From assembly GCA_036752825.1 (NCBI GenBank), contig DAIORV010000152.1, positions 1 to 5,237 of the forward strand: a stretch of DNA of 5,237 bases, in the 5' to 3' direction. The position numbers and the translations under genes were made by a program. Below are positions 1 through 5,237 of the stretch, one piece after another (the stretch's first letter is position 1; every line of letters begins with the position of its first letter). The DNA comes from UBA5177 sp002413265 (lineage in GTDB: Bacteria; Chloroflexota; UBA5177). Under the pieces are notes generated by a model, which searched no databases, had not been told where the DNA came from, and saw only the letters and a list, made by a program, of their open reading frames with translations.

Positions 1-181
1 GCATAATATCGATGAGAAAGAGGTTCGGGTGCAACGAGCTGAGCGTGTCGAGAAGCATTCCGGGGCGGCCCACACCCACCACCCGAAAATCTGCCATGCT
101 GAGCATGTCTCGGATCACTTCGAGAAGCGGAGCCTCATCCTCGACGACGACAATGCAGGGCCGTTCGGACTTAGGTTCCAT
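1..181 (-). CDS. Response regulator, receiver domain (partial, N-terminal 60 codons)
   Basis: This is the start of a two-component response regulator, a cytoplasmic protein that accepts a phosphoryl group from a histidine kinase. The gene runs off the left edge, so the output domain is not visible. Reading from the ATG at 181, residues 10-16 (IVVVEDE) are the first beta strand with the acidic Mg-binding residues E14/D15. Residues 54-60 (LFLIDIM) are the third strand, with D58 as the likely phospho-acceptor. The spacing between them is normal for the family. The start fits because the receiver begins nine residues in. No good Shine-Dalgarno precedes it, but a TATAGT hexamer lies just upstream, so the message may be leaderless or nearly so. 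It could be the partner of the histidine kinase at 3021-4496, but it is about 2.8 kb away with tRNAs between, so that is inference only. The effector class is unknown. Confidence 0.85.
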   Translation of the reverse strand, partial: MEPKSERPCIVVVEDEAPLLEVIRDMLSMADFRVVGVGRPGMLLDTLSSLHPNLFLIDIM

Positions 182-190
182 GCAGTTACC

Positions 191-196
191 ACTATA
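191..196 (-). promoter_or_regulatory. Candidate -10 element close to the response regulator start
   Basis: On the minus strand this reads TATAGT, five of six matches to the -10 consensus. Nine bases separate it from the ATG at 181, so transcription would begin about 0-3 bases before the start codon. No convincing -35 lies at 16-18 bases upstream. A perfect TTGACA occurs further upstream on the same strand (238-243) but has no good -10 at the right distance. The two elements do not form one standard promoter, so the assignment is tentative. Confidence 0.3.
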
Positions 197-344
197 CGCG
201 CTTCGGAGTCAGAAATGCCTGGAACGAAGAGTGTTGGATGTCAAGCTACCGTCCGATTATCGATCGGGACAGTTGGGAGCCGGCGCAAGCAGTCAGCGAA
301 GGCGCAAAACCAGTCGCCGACACGGAAAGTGTACCATACGCGCT
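194..344. repeat. Pair of direct repeats ATACGCGCT (194-202 and 336-344)
   Basis: The 9-mer ATACGCGCT occurs twice, 142 bases apart in the same orientation. Both copies have AC two or three bases before them: AC-T-ATACGCGCT at 191 and AC-C-ATACGCGCT at 333. On the minus strand both read AGCGCGTAT followed shortly by GGTA. The left copy overlaps the candidate -10 of the response regulator. It may be a regulator site or a trace of a local duplication; a chance match cannot be excluded. Confidence 0.3.
251..270. repeat. Short inverted repeat upstream of the response regulator
   Basis: GTCCGAT (251-257) and ATCGGGAC (263-270) are reverse complements apart from one extra G in the right arm, with a 5-base loop TATCG. 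It lies about 70 bases upstream of the response regulator ATG and just upstream of a TTGACA hexamer on that strand. It could be an operator or a small hairpin. No T-run follows, so it is not an obvious terminator. Confidence 0.35.
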
Positions 345-405
345 AAGATGCTGAGTGTCAATGTCCTTCATTCGGCAATATGTCAAATATCATGGATAGG
401 CCGGG

Positions 406-480
406 ACGGACATCCTCGCGGTAGCGCCTGGAAACGCGAAACTCGCCGCTGGTACCGTGCGTCTGCGAGGCGCCGTCCGT
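406..480. repeat. Imperfect inverted repeat with 45-base loop
   Basis: The left arm (406-419) has ACGGAC then CCTCGC, separated by 2 bases. The right arm (465-480) has GCGAGG then GTCCGT, separated by 4 bases. The two 6-base blocks pair in the correct order, giving a 12-bp stem with an asymmetric internal loop around a 45-base loop. It sits in the gene-free stretch. No attC-type core sites or terminator T-run accompany it. Its role is unknown; it may be a remnant of mobile DNA, a structured RNA or a chance pairing in GC-rich DNA. Confidence 0.35.
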
Positions 481-572
481 GACGGTCTTAACGTTGGCCC
501 GAGTTGTTGGTATCAAGCCTGCTCCCCAACTCGCGCCGCCGATCGGCTCTTGGACTATCTGGTCGCACTTGA

Positions 573-860
573 GTCCTGTTTTGGGCGGGCGAGAACCAGG
601 ACCTTCGCCGCTCCGTAACGTCATTGCTGGTTGCAGGCACCATCGACCTTGCCGCCCATCAAACTGCAGCTGAGCTGCTGAAGAGCGTGGGCAAGGTCCT
701 CGGACTCAGGCAGACTCCGGAGGGAAATGAGCTGCTAAAGCGCTTCTACCTTCAAGCTTTTGACAAGATTGAAGTCGACGGCAAGCGGGTTGTCGTTGTC
801 CACGTCAAAGCCGAGTACCAAAACCTTTTTGCCGTGATTGCTAGCGACACACGAGATTGT
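573..860 (+). pseudogene. Serine recombinase C-terminal remnant
   Basis: This plus-strand frame follows a TGA at 570-572 and resembles the extreme C-terminus of large serine recombinases (resolvase/invertase family). Those proteins end in a helix, then a hydrophobic strand with a Val-Asp-Gly turn, then an aromatic-Leu-Phe end. Here the helix ELLKRFYLQAFDKI (729-770) leads to EVDGKRVVVV and then KAEYQNLFAVI, ending at 839. The N-terminal catalytic serine domain, the recombinase domain and the zinc ribbon are all absent. The frame has no stop after this end and runs on into the antisense of the tRNA genes, so the original stop seems lost or the junction lies at about 840-861. The nearest usable start in frame is a TTG at 624, without a clear ribosome site. 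I take it as a dead fragment of a mobile element left beside a tRNA. The family call rests on motif resemblance by eye. Confidence 0.55.
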
Positions 861-861
861 T

Positions 862-947
862 TGGTGCGGTCGAGAGGACTCGAACCTCCACGCCCTTGCG
901 GGCACATGGTCCTGAACCATGCGCGTCTACCATTCCGCCACGACCGC
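862..947 (-). tRNA. tRNA-Leu (anticodon CAG), CCA encoded
   Basis: The minus strand folds as a class II tRNA. The acceptor GCGGTCG pairs with CGACCGC, followed by discriminator A and an encoded CCA (862-864 on the plus strand reads TGG). The anticodon stem CATGG/CCATG holds loop TTCAGGA, giving anticodon CAG (bases 912-914), which reads CUG. The long variable arm TGCCCGCAAGGGCGT and the A discriminator fit leucine. The T arm GGAGGTTCGAGTCCTCT is standard. It is the downstream member of a two-tRNA unit. Confidence 0.97.
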
Positions 948-963
948 TCGTGCTCTTTAGTTG

Positions 964-1049
964 TGGTACCGAGAGCGGGATTCGAACCCGCACGGCCTTG
1001 CGGCCACCGGTTTTTGAGACCGGAGCGTCTACCATTCCGCCATCTCGGC
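964..1049 (-). tRNA. tRNA-Leu (anticodon CAA), CCA encoded
   Basis: This is a class II tRNA on the minus strand. The acceptor GCCGAGA pairs with TCTCGGT (the last pair is G-U), followed by discriminator A and an encoded CCA (964-966). The anticodon stem CCGGT/ACCGG holds loop CTCAAAA, giving anticodon CAA (bases 1014-1016), which reads UUG. The variable arm TGGCCGCAAGGCCGT and T arm GCGGGTTCGAATCCCGC are well formed. It shares an identical 18-base D-arm block with the CAG gene 16 bases downstream, so the two may be an old tandem duplication. They are probably transcribed together. Confidence 0.97.
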
Positions 1050-1108
1050 CTGCGCCGATGGGAGATGGGCGCCAAGCCCCGCACGCCGTCTGGCCGCCGT
1101 GCACAACC

Positions 1109-1137
1109 AGTCTACACAATGGACAATTGGCCGTAAA
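1109..1137 (-). promoter_or_regulatory. Candidate promoter for the two tRNA-Leu genes
   Basis: On the minus strand a TTTACG (-35, 1132-1137) and a TAGACT (-10, 1109-1114) are separated by exactly 17 bases, each with four of six consensus matches. Transcription would start near 1102, giving a leader of roughly 50 bases before the CAA tRNA. The -35 begins 4 bases beyond the stop codon of the peptidase gene. I see no strong terminator between that gene and the tRNAs, so read-through from the operon is also possible. Confidence 0.45.
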
Positions 1138-1141
1138 TACG

Positions 1142-2197
1142 CTACGGCGTAAGGTCGATGTCCGGCTTTAGGTCGAGAATGAACCGGGTGAGCACCGCCA
1201 CGGTCGCATCCACATCGTCCAGTGAGATGATCTCTGACGAGGTGTGGAGATACCGGGTGGGCACGCTGACCAACCCGGTCGCCATGCCGCCCCGGACCAC
1301 GTACATCGCATTCTGGTCCGTCCCCGTTCCGCGCGGGTCCGCGTCCAGCTGATACCCAACCCCTGCCGACTCGGCCGCCTCGACCAATCGCTCGAAGACG
1401 CGAGGATTGGTATTAGCACCACGAGTCAGCACCGGGCCCGCACCACAGCGTATGTCTCCATGTTCGGTCTTGGAGGCACGCGGGTGGTCGGTCGTGTAGG
1501 TAACGTCTACCGCGATCCCAAGAGGCGCGTCGATGTTGAAGGCCGCGGGGGTCGCGCCTCGACTGCCTATCTCTTCCTGGACGCACGAGGCGGCGATGAG
1601 CGCGGATTGCAGCTCTTCGGCGGCGAGAGCGCGCGTGACCTCCGCAATGACGTAGGCACCCATCCTGTCGTCGAACGAGTTGCCCGTTACCCAGTCACCC
1701 TGCATCCGCTCGACTCCATGGCAACGCCCTCCCGCATCACCTACCCGCACGAGCTCTTCTGCGTGCTGCCTGTCTCTGGCGGCGATATCGATCCACATGT
1801 CCTTGGGCTTGGGAACTTTCGACCGATCTTCCTCGCTGAGAAGGTGCGTTGGAGTACGGCCGATCACGCCCAGAACCGGACCGTTAGGGCCGAGGATGCG
1901 AACACGGTTCCCAGCCAGCGTCGAGCCGTCGAAGCCGCCGATGGTTTGGAAGTGGAGAAATCCCTGGTCGTCAATGGCCCTTATCTGAAAGCCAATCTCG
2001 TCGATGTGCGCCTCGAGCATTACCCGCGGTGATCCAGAGGCGTTCAAGGTCGCGGTCGCGTTACCCAGCGAATCTGTCTCAACCGCAGCCACTTCGGCGA
2101 CTCGCTCCCGCCACACGGCCTGAGTCTGCTGTTCGTATCCGGAGGGGCCCGTCGTCTGCACGAGCTTCTGAAAGAAGGCGAACTGGTCGTCATTCAT
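1142..2197 (-). CDS. M42-family metallo-aminopeptidase
   Basis: This cytosolic di-metal peptidase of family M42 (FrvX / glutamyl aminopeptidase / YpdE-like) would remove N-terminal residues from short peptides; family members often form large dodecameric shells. From the chosen start it has 351 residues, the normal length. The family's metal and catalytic residues are visible: H64 in AHIDEIG, bridging D176 in FDDR, E208 (base) and E209 (metal) in QEEIG, D231 in AVDVT and H318 in YLHTSSE. GTDQNAM (residues 292-298) also fits the family. I chose the ATG at 2197 because it overlaps the methyltransferase stop in an ATGA, has a GGAG 11 bases upstream, and lets the protein begin with a typical M42 N-terminus (FFQKLVQTTGPSGYE). 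A longer in-frame start at 2245 would add 16 atypical residues. It is the last gene of the three-gene operon. Substrate preference cannot be read from the sequence. Confidence 0.95.
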   Translation of the reverse strand: MNDDQFAFFQKLVQTTGPSGYEQQTQAVWRERVAEVAAVETDSLGNATATLNASGSPRVMLEAHIDEIGFQIRAIDDQGFLHFQTIGGFDGSTLAGNRVRILGPNGPVLGVIGRTPTHLLSEEDRSKVPKPKDMWIDIAARDRQHAEELVRVGDAGGRCHGVERMQGDWVTGNSFDDRMGAYVIAEVTRALAAEELQSALIAASCVQEEIGSRGATPAAFNIDAPLGIAVDVTYTTDHPRASKTEHGDIRCGAGPVLTRGANTNPRVFERLVEAAESAGVGYQLDADPRGTGTDQNAMYVVRGGMATGLVSVPTRYLHTSSEIISLDDVDATVAVLTRFILDLKPDIDLTP

Positions 2198-3024
2198 TCT
2201 TCTTGGCGCTCCATGTTCGGATCTTGCGAGCTGGGTGGCCACCACGCCATGTCGAACCCGAACTCAAAGATGTTTGAAACCGGCTTGGTCAGGTCGCGGT
2301 ACTGTTCCGTGGCCCAGTCGATCATACGGCGGTGAGCCTCCTCCATCACGTCATCCGGCACCTGCCATGATTGCGAGAAGGTGCGGAGGCGAATGGCCTC
2401 AAGAAGCTGGCCAGGAGCCACCTCGTCCTCCCACTGCACCACTCGGTAGGACGCTAGAAGGGCGCCCGTTTCAATGAGCTCGGTTTGAACGGCCTCCCGA
2501 GTTCCGTGTTCCGGTCGCGCGTCGGCTCCCAGCTCACGAACAACGTCACGCCACTGCCTGCGAATGGCCCCGGCTGGTTGCCCATCGACCGAGCCGTCAC
2601 TGCCGTAAATGTAATAGCCATCCGGCGTCAGGACGCGCCGAATCTCCGACAGGACGCGCCTCCAGTCGGGCACCAAATGGAGGAGATGGACGGTAAGCGC
2701 CACGTCAAAGGAAGCGTCTGCGAACGGCAGCTGTGTCACATCGGCCTCGACGAGAGTAAGCTTCTCGAAATCTCCCGCCTTTGTCCGTAACACGTCGATC
2801 ATTGCCGGCGAGATGTCCACCCCCGTGTACGAGAAGCCGTACTGAAGCAGTGGAAGCGCGATGCGCCCGGTGCCGACACCCAGCTCCAGGAAGCGCGACG
2901 CCTCCGCTGCATTGGTCGCAGTCACGATGGTCTGTGCGATCGTCGCAAGCACGTGGTCCGGCAGTGCGCGAGTCGCGTCGTAAATGTCGGCGACGCGATC
3001 GAAGCTCAAGGGCTGCGACGTCAT
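2194..3024 (-). CDS. Class I SAM-dependent methyltransferase
   Basis: This 276-residue soluble enzyme has a Rossmann-like SAM-binding domain of the Methyltransf_11/25 type and would transfer a methyl group from S-adenosylmethionine. Motif I is FLELGVGTGR (residues 45-54). The acidic ribose-binding residue is D70 in YTGVDIS. The adenine-contact region is EADVTQLPF (93-101), and the next strand is SFDVALTVHLLHLV (105-118), followed by LSEIRRVLTPDGYY. The C-terminal 130 residues look helical and probably form the substrate cap; they do not identify the acceptor. The ATG at 3024 overlaps the kinase stop by 4 bases (ATGA) and has GGTGAG six bases upstream, so the start is well supported. Its stop overlaps the peptidase start in the same way. 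Members act on small molecules, quinones, lipids or proteins; I cannot choose among these. Confidence 0.92.
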   Translation of the reverse strand: MTSQPLSFDRVADIYDATRALPDHVLATIAQTIVTATNAAEASRFLELGVGTGRIALPLLQYGFSYTGVDISPAMIDVLRTKAGDFEKLTLVEADVTQLPFADASFDVALTVHLLHLVPDWRRVLSEIRRVLTPDGYYIYGSDGSVDGQPAGAIRRQWRDVVRELGADARPEHGTREAVQTELIETGALLASYRVVQWEDEVAPGQLLEAIRLRTFSQSWQVPDDVMEEAHRRMIDWATEQYRDLTKPVSNIFEFGFDMAWWPPSSQDPNMERQEE

Positions 3025-4496
3025 CCGCGGCTCACCGCCGGGCGAGCGCCCTCGATGCGCCTGGGGCCCTCGTTCTGAGGCTGGGGCGCCGCTCGTGGCA
3101 TCGATATGCGGAAGGTCGTGCCCTCGCCGACGCGGCTTTCAACGTGTATGGCGCCGCCATGGCCCTCCACCACCTCCTTCACAATCGCCAACCCCAGTCC
3201 GGCATGCCCGTGAGCGCGCTCACGACTCTTGTCTGAGCGATAGAACCGCTCGAAAATCCGAGACAGCTCGTCGGAGGAGATCCCACGTCCGGAGTCGGCA
3301 ACCGTCATTTCGATGGTGCGCTCGTCGAAGGTCGATCCGCCGACGGTTACGGAACCGTCCGAACCGGTGTACTGAATGGCGTTATCCAAGAGATTCTGTA
3401 ACGCGCGCTCGAACTGGACTTCGTCCAAGGCTGCCGCAGGCAGCTGTGCGGGGATGCTGTTCACGAGTCTCGGCAGGGGTCGGTCCCCGGCGGATTTCTC
3501 GATGCGGTCGAGCACGTTAGCCACGAACGGCCGAAGCGGCACCGAGTGCACCTCGAGCTTTAAGAGGCCGGACTCCAACTTTGTGAGCTGCAGCAGGTCG
3601 TCTACGAGCCTCTGCATCTTCAGCGCCTCCTCATGGATAATCGCCGCTGTCGACTGGAGCTCGTTCCCTGATGCCGTACCGTCTACGACGGCTCCGGAAA
3701 AGCCTGCGATGCTGGTCAGCGGCGTGCGTAAATCGTGCGAGACGTTGGCGACGAAGTCCCGCAGCAACCGGTTCGTTCGCTGCACTTCTTCCGCCATGTC
3801 ATTGAAGCTTCCGGCCAGCTGCCCTATTTCGCTCGATCCCGGCACCCGGACCCGAACCGAATAATCTCCTTGCGCCATCCGAGTTGTCGCTTCAGTAACC
3901 CGCACCAGCGGGCGAGAAATCGATACCGCGAAATAGATGCCGATGACCAACCAGACGGCGAGCGCACTACCCAGGACGGTGAGCAATATCTGCGCGAAGG
4001 CTCCAAGGCTCGGCTGCACGTCCTGAACTTTTGCGATAAGCACGACCGCGCCAATGAGGTTGCGGTTAACATGCCCTCGAAGCGGAGCCTGGAAGAACAC
4101 CAGATTCGAGTTGTTGAATAGAGCTCGGGCGGCAGCCTTTCCCTTCCTGAAGGCAACCGGGTCGAGCGGTGTCTGCAGGGTGGCATAAAAGCGCGTGTCT
4201 TTGCGCGAGTCGACCGGTGGTATGCGACTGTGCATGGTGGTGACGATGACCCTCACGCCCAGCAACCGGCTGGCGAGGTCGATTTGCTGTTGCAGCTCCT
4301 TCGGACCACCATGTCGGGCGAAGAGAGCTTCGACCTGCGAGGCAACCCCCTGAGCTTGAGCCGCCCGATCGGCCTTCTTGACCTCGGTACTGCGGTTCAC
4401 CAGCAGCTGGGTGAAGACGAAGACGACGACGAGCAGGCCGAGAAGCGTGACCAGCAAATTGGAGAGTACCAGCCGGCTGCGAAAGCTCTGAAGCAT
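3021..4496 (-). CDS. Membrane sensor histidine kinase (HAMP, HisKA, HATPase)
   Basis: This is a 491-residue class I sensor kinase of an inner-membrane two-component system. Transmembrane segment 1 is at about residues 9-32 and segment 2 at about 167-191. They enclose an extracytoplasmic region of some 130 residues (34-166) that I do not recognise. A HAMP linker follows (about 192-243, with SEIGQL). The H-box FVANVSHDLRTPLTSI has phospho-acceptor H254. The ATPase has an N-box (LLDNAIQYT, N368 and N372), G1 DSGRGIS (401-407), an F-box IFERFYRSDKSR (414-425) and G2 GLGLAIVKEVV (433-443). All catalytic motifs look intact. A Pro/Arg-rich tail of about 24 residues follows the ATPase. The ATG at 4496 has GAGG eight bases upstream and puts segment 1 at the N-terminus. 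No cognate regulator is adjacent, which is unusual, as such kinases generally sit beside one. It leads the operon with the methyltransferase and peptidase. Confidence 0.95.
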   Translation of the reverse strand: MLQSFRSRLVLSNLLVTLLGLLVVVFVFTQLLVNRSTEVKKADRAAQAQGVASQVEALFARHGGPKELQQQIDLASRLLGVRVIVTTMHSRIPPVDSRKDTRFYATLQTPLDPVAFRKGKAAARALFNNSNLVFFQAPLRGHVNRNLIGAVVLIAKVQDVQPSLGAFAQILLTVLGSALAVWLVIGIYFAVSISRPLVRVTEATTRMAQGDYSVRVRVPGSSEIGQLAGSFNDMAEEVQRTNRLLRDFVANVSHDLRTPLTSIAGFSGAVVDGTASGNELQSTAAIIHEEALKMQRLVDDLLQLTKLESGLLKLEVHSVPLRPFVANVLDRIEKSAGDRPLPRLVNSIPAQLPAAALDEVQFERALQNLLDNAIQYTGSDGSVTVGGSTFDERTIEMTVADSGRGISSDELSRIFERFYRSDKSRERAHGHAGLGLAIVKEVVEGHGGAIHVESRVGEGTTFRISMPRAAPQPQNEGPRRIEGARPAVSRG

Positions 4497-4528
4497 TGAC
4501 GAGACCTCGTTCTAGTCTACGGAACGGG

Positions 4529-4556
4529 GATATAGAGAGCTCGAGGATCTTCACAA
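4529..4556 (-). promoter_or_regulatory. Candidate promoter of the kinase operon
   Basis: On the minus strand TTGTGA (-35, 4551-4556) and TATATC (-10, 4529-4534) are separated by 16 bases, each with four of six consensus matches. Transcription would begin near 4522, giving a leader of about 25 bases that includes the GAGG ribosome site of the kinase gene. The -35 lies in the left arm of the inverted repeat at 4549-4576. It is a plausible reading, unproven. Confidence 0.45.
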
Positions 4557-4576
4557 GCCGGCGCTGCTGTGTGAAG
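4549..4576. repeat. Perfect 7-bp inverted repeat, candidate operator
   Basis: CTTCACA (4549-4555) and TGTGAAG (4570-4576) are exact reverse complements separated by 14 bases. The half-site centres are 21 bases apart, two turns of the helix, which suits a dimeric regulator bound on one face. The repeat lies between two divergent genes and overlaps the -35 of the kinase promoter, so it could control the kinase operon, the dehydrogenase gene or both. The regulator is unknown. Confidence 0.4.
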
Positions 4577-4645
4577 GAACCTGGTCGCGGGCCGCCGCTG
4601 CGGACGGTCTTCGACACAATAAGAGGAACGGAAGGGAGGCGGCTG

Positions 4646-5237
4646 ATGACTCGTGTGGGACTTATTGGGCTCGGCGCTATGGGTATGCCGATGGCAAGAA
4701 ATCTTATGAAGGCCAGATTTGCGCTGACTGTTTGGGCGAGGCGGCCCGAGAGTTCACGTGCCATTCGGGCCGTCGGGGCGGAGGTGGCGGAAAGTCCAGG
4801 TGCACTCGCCTCCCACAGTGACGTCGTTATCACCATGGTCACGAACTCCCCGGACGTCCGTGGTCTGGTCCTGGAGCAAGGGCTGCTCGACAACGCGAGG
4901 CCAGGAACGGTCTTCGTCGATATGAGCACTATTGCTCCCTCAGTAGCCAGAGAACTTGCTGAAGCCTGCGCTTCACACGATATCGACTTTCTTGACGCGC
5001 CGGTCAGCGGCGGCACTCAGGGAGCGCAGGCGGGCACTCTCACGGTGATGGTCGGCGGAAGGAAGGAAGCTCTCGAGAAGGTACGCCCTGTCCTGGAGGC
5101 GCTCGGCGGACGCATCTTCCACATGGGCCCTTCCGGCTCCGGCGATGTGGTGAAACTCGTCAATAACATTCTGGTCGGAACAATAGCCGCGGCAACCGCG
5201 GAGGCGCTGGTTCTCGGAGTGAAAGCCGGAGCCAACG
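4646..5237 (+). CDS. Beta-hydroxyacid dehydrogenase, NAD(P)-dependent (partial, 3' end missing)
   Basis: This cytosolic oxidoreductase belongs to the 3-hydroxyisobutyrate dehydrogenase / 2-hydroxy-3-oxopropionate (tartronate semialdehyde) reductase family, which interconverts beta-hydroxyacids and the semialdehydes using NAD(P). The Rossmann dinucleotide motif GLIGLGAMGMPMARNL (residues 5-20) is at the N-terminus. DMSTIAP (92-98) follows, then the substrate signature DAPVSGGTQGAQAGTLTVMVGG (two adjoining halves, 118-127 and 128-138). K170 in SGDVVKLVNN is the expected catalytic lysine. The window ends after 197 codons of a protein usually near 290-300 residues, so about two thirds is present. 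The ATG at 4646 has a strong GGGAGG six bases upstream. No convincing promoter hexamers are visible. The gene is divergent from the kinase operon. Motifs alone do not separate GarR/GlxR, MmsB and related activities, so no symbol is given. Confidence 0.93.
   Translation, partial: MTRVGLIGLGAMGMPMARNLMKARFALTVWARRPESSRAIRAVGAEVAESPGALASHSDVVITMVTNSPDVRGLVLEQGLLDNARPGTVFVDMSTIAPSVARELAEACASHDIDFLDAPVSGGTQGAQAGTLTVMVGGRKEALEKVRPVLEALGGRIFHMGPSGSGDVVKLVNNILVGTIAAATAEALVLGVKAGAN

Larger units (their letters stand above)
182..572. other. Gene-free stretch between response regulator and recombinase remnant
   Basis: I find no convincing gene in these roughly 390 bases on either strand. Open frames exist (plus strand through about 482, minus strand 358-624), but their translations are rich in Arg and Ser, lack recognisable domains and look like chance frames in GC-rich DNA. 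The segment holds the upstream region of the response regulator, a short hairpin-forming repeat (251-270), a larger imperfect inverted repeat (406-480) and a repeated 9-mer (194-202 and 336-344). One plus-strand stretch at 532-615 reads RAADRLLDYLVALE and could be a frame-shifted part of the recombinase remnant that follows, but the resemblance is weak. Confidence 0.5.

Noticed and set aside
1..181. Response regulator as the proven partner of the kinase at 3021-4496
   Set aside because: The two are separated by about 2.8 kb, two other genes and two tRNAs, so pairing is only a possibility.
182..572. CRISPR array or integron attC site in the gene-free stretch
   Set aside because: There are no regularly spaced repeats, and no paired RYYYAAC/GTTRRRY core sites around the inverted repeat.
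780..861. Rho-independent terminator downstream of the tRNA genes
   Set aside because: The A/T-rich run near 820-830 has no GC-rich stem beside it on the minus strand.
624..1136. 170-residue plus-strand open frame taken as one gene
   Set aside because: Its second half is the antisense of two tRNA genes (giving RGLEPP- and GIRTRT-like strings typical of spurious proteins). Only the part before about 860 resembles a protein family.
841..1171. Open frames on both strands across the tRNA genes
   Set aside because: They are translations of structural RNA genes in several frames and have no ribosome sites or domains.
1244..2032. 262-residue plus-strand open frame
   Set aside because: It lies wholly antisense to the M42 peptidase, whose catalytic motifs are intact; it is a shadow frame in GC-rich DNA.
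2198..2245. Upstream start for the peptidase at 2245
   Set aside because: It would overlap the methyltransferase by 52 bases and add 16 atypical residues. The ATGA-coupled start at 2197 matches the family's N-terminus.
2984..3520. 178-residue plus-strand open frame
   Set aside because: It is antisense to the kinase and methyltransferase and is extremely rich in Arg, typical of a shadow frame.
4066..5016. 316-residue minus-strand open frame spanning the intergenic region
   Set aside because: It overlaps the kinase in another frame and runs antisense through the dehydrogenase. Both of those have clear family motifs, this frame has none.

Overview
This is a GC-rich bacterial chromosomal window. 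The sequence does not fix the phylum. High GC, dense packing, long antisense open frames, ATGA stop/start overlaps and tRNA genes with an encoded CCA would suit a soil or freshwater bacterium, for example Actinobacteria, Chloroflexota or a related uncultivated lineage.

Left part (1-1141). A response-regulator gene leaves the window at the left edge on the minus strand, with only its first 60 codons present. About 390 bases (182-572) hold no recognisable gene, only some short inverted and direct repeats. From about 573 to 860 on the plus strand lies what looks like the C-terminal end of a serine recombinase. It has no stop codon of its own and runs up to the 3' end of a leucine tRNA. Two leucine tRNA genes, anticodons CAG and CAA, follow on the minus strand 16 bases apart, with a plausible promoter upstream at 1109-1137.

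Centre (1142-4496). Three minus-strand genes form a tight operon, read from right to left: a membrane-bound sensor histidine kinase, a class I SAM-dependent methyltransferase and an M42-family metallo-aminopeptidase. Both junctions are 4-base ATGA overlaps, so translation is probably coupled. All three proteins keep their key motifs. No response regulator is adjacent to the kinase; the only one in the window is the partial gene at the left edge, beyond the tRNAs.

Right part (4497-5237). A 149-base divergent intergenic region carries a candidate kinase promoter and a perfect 7-bp inverted repeat with a 21-bp centre-to-centre spacing. To its right, on the plus strand, starts a beta-hydroxyacid dehydrogenase gene (3-hydroxyisobutyrate dehydrogenase / tartronate semialdehyde reductase family), cut by the window edge after 197 codons.

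The kinase-methyltransferase-peptidase grouping is the most unusual arrangement. I see no clear evidence of a defence system, a CRISPR array or an intact mobile element. Family assignments come from motifs read by eye, not from database searches.
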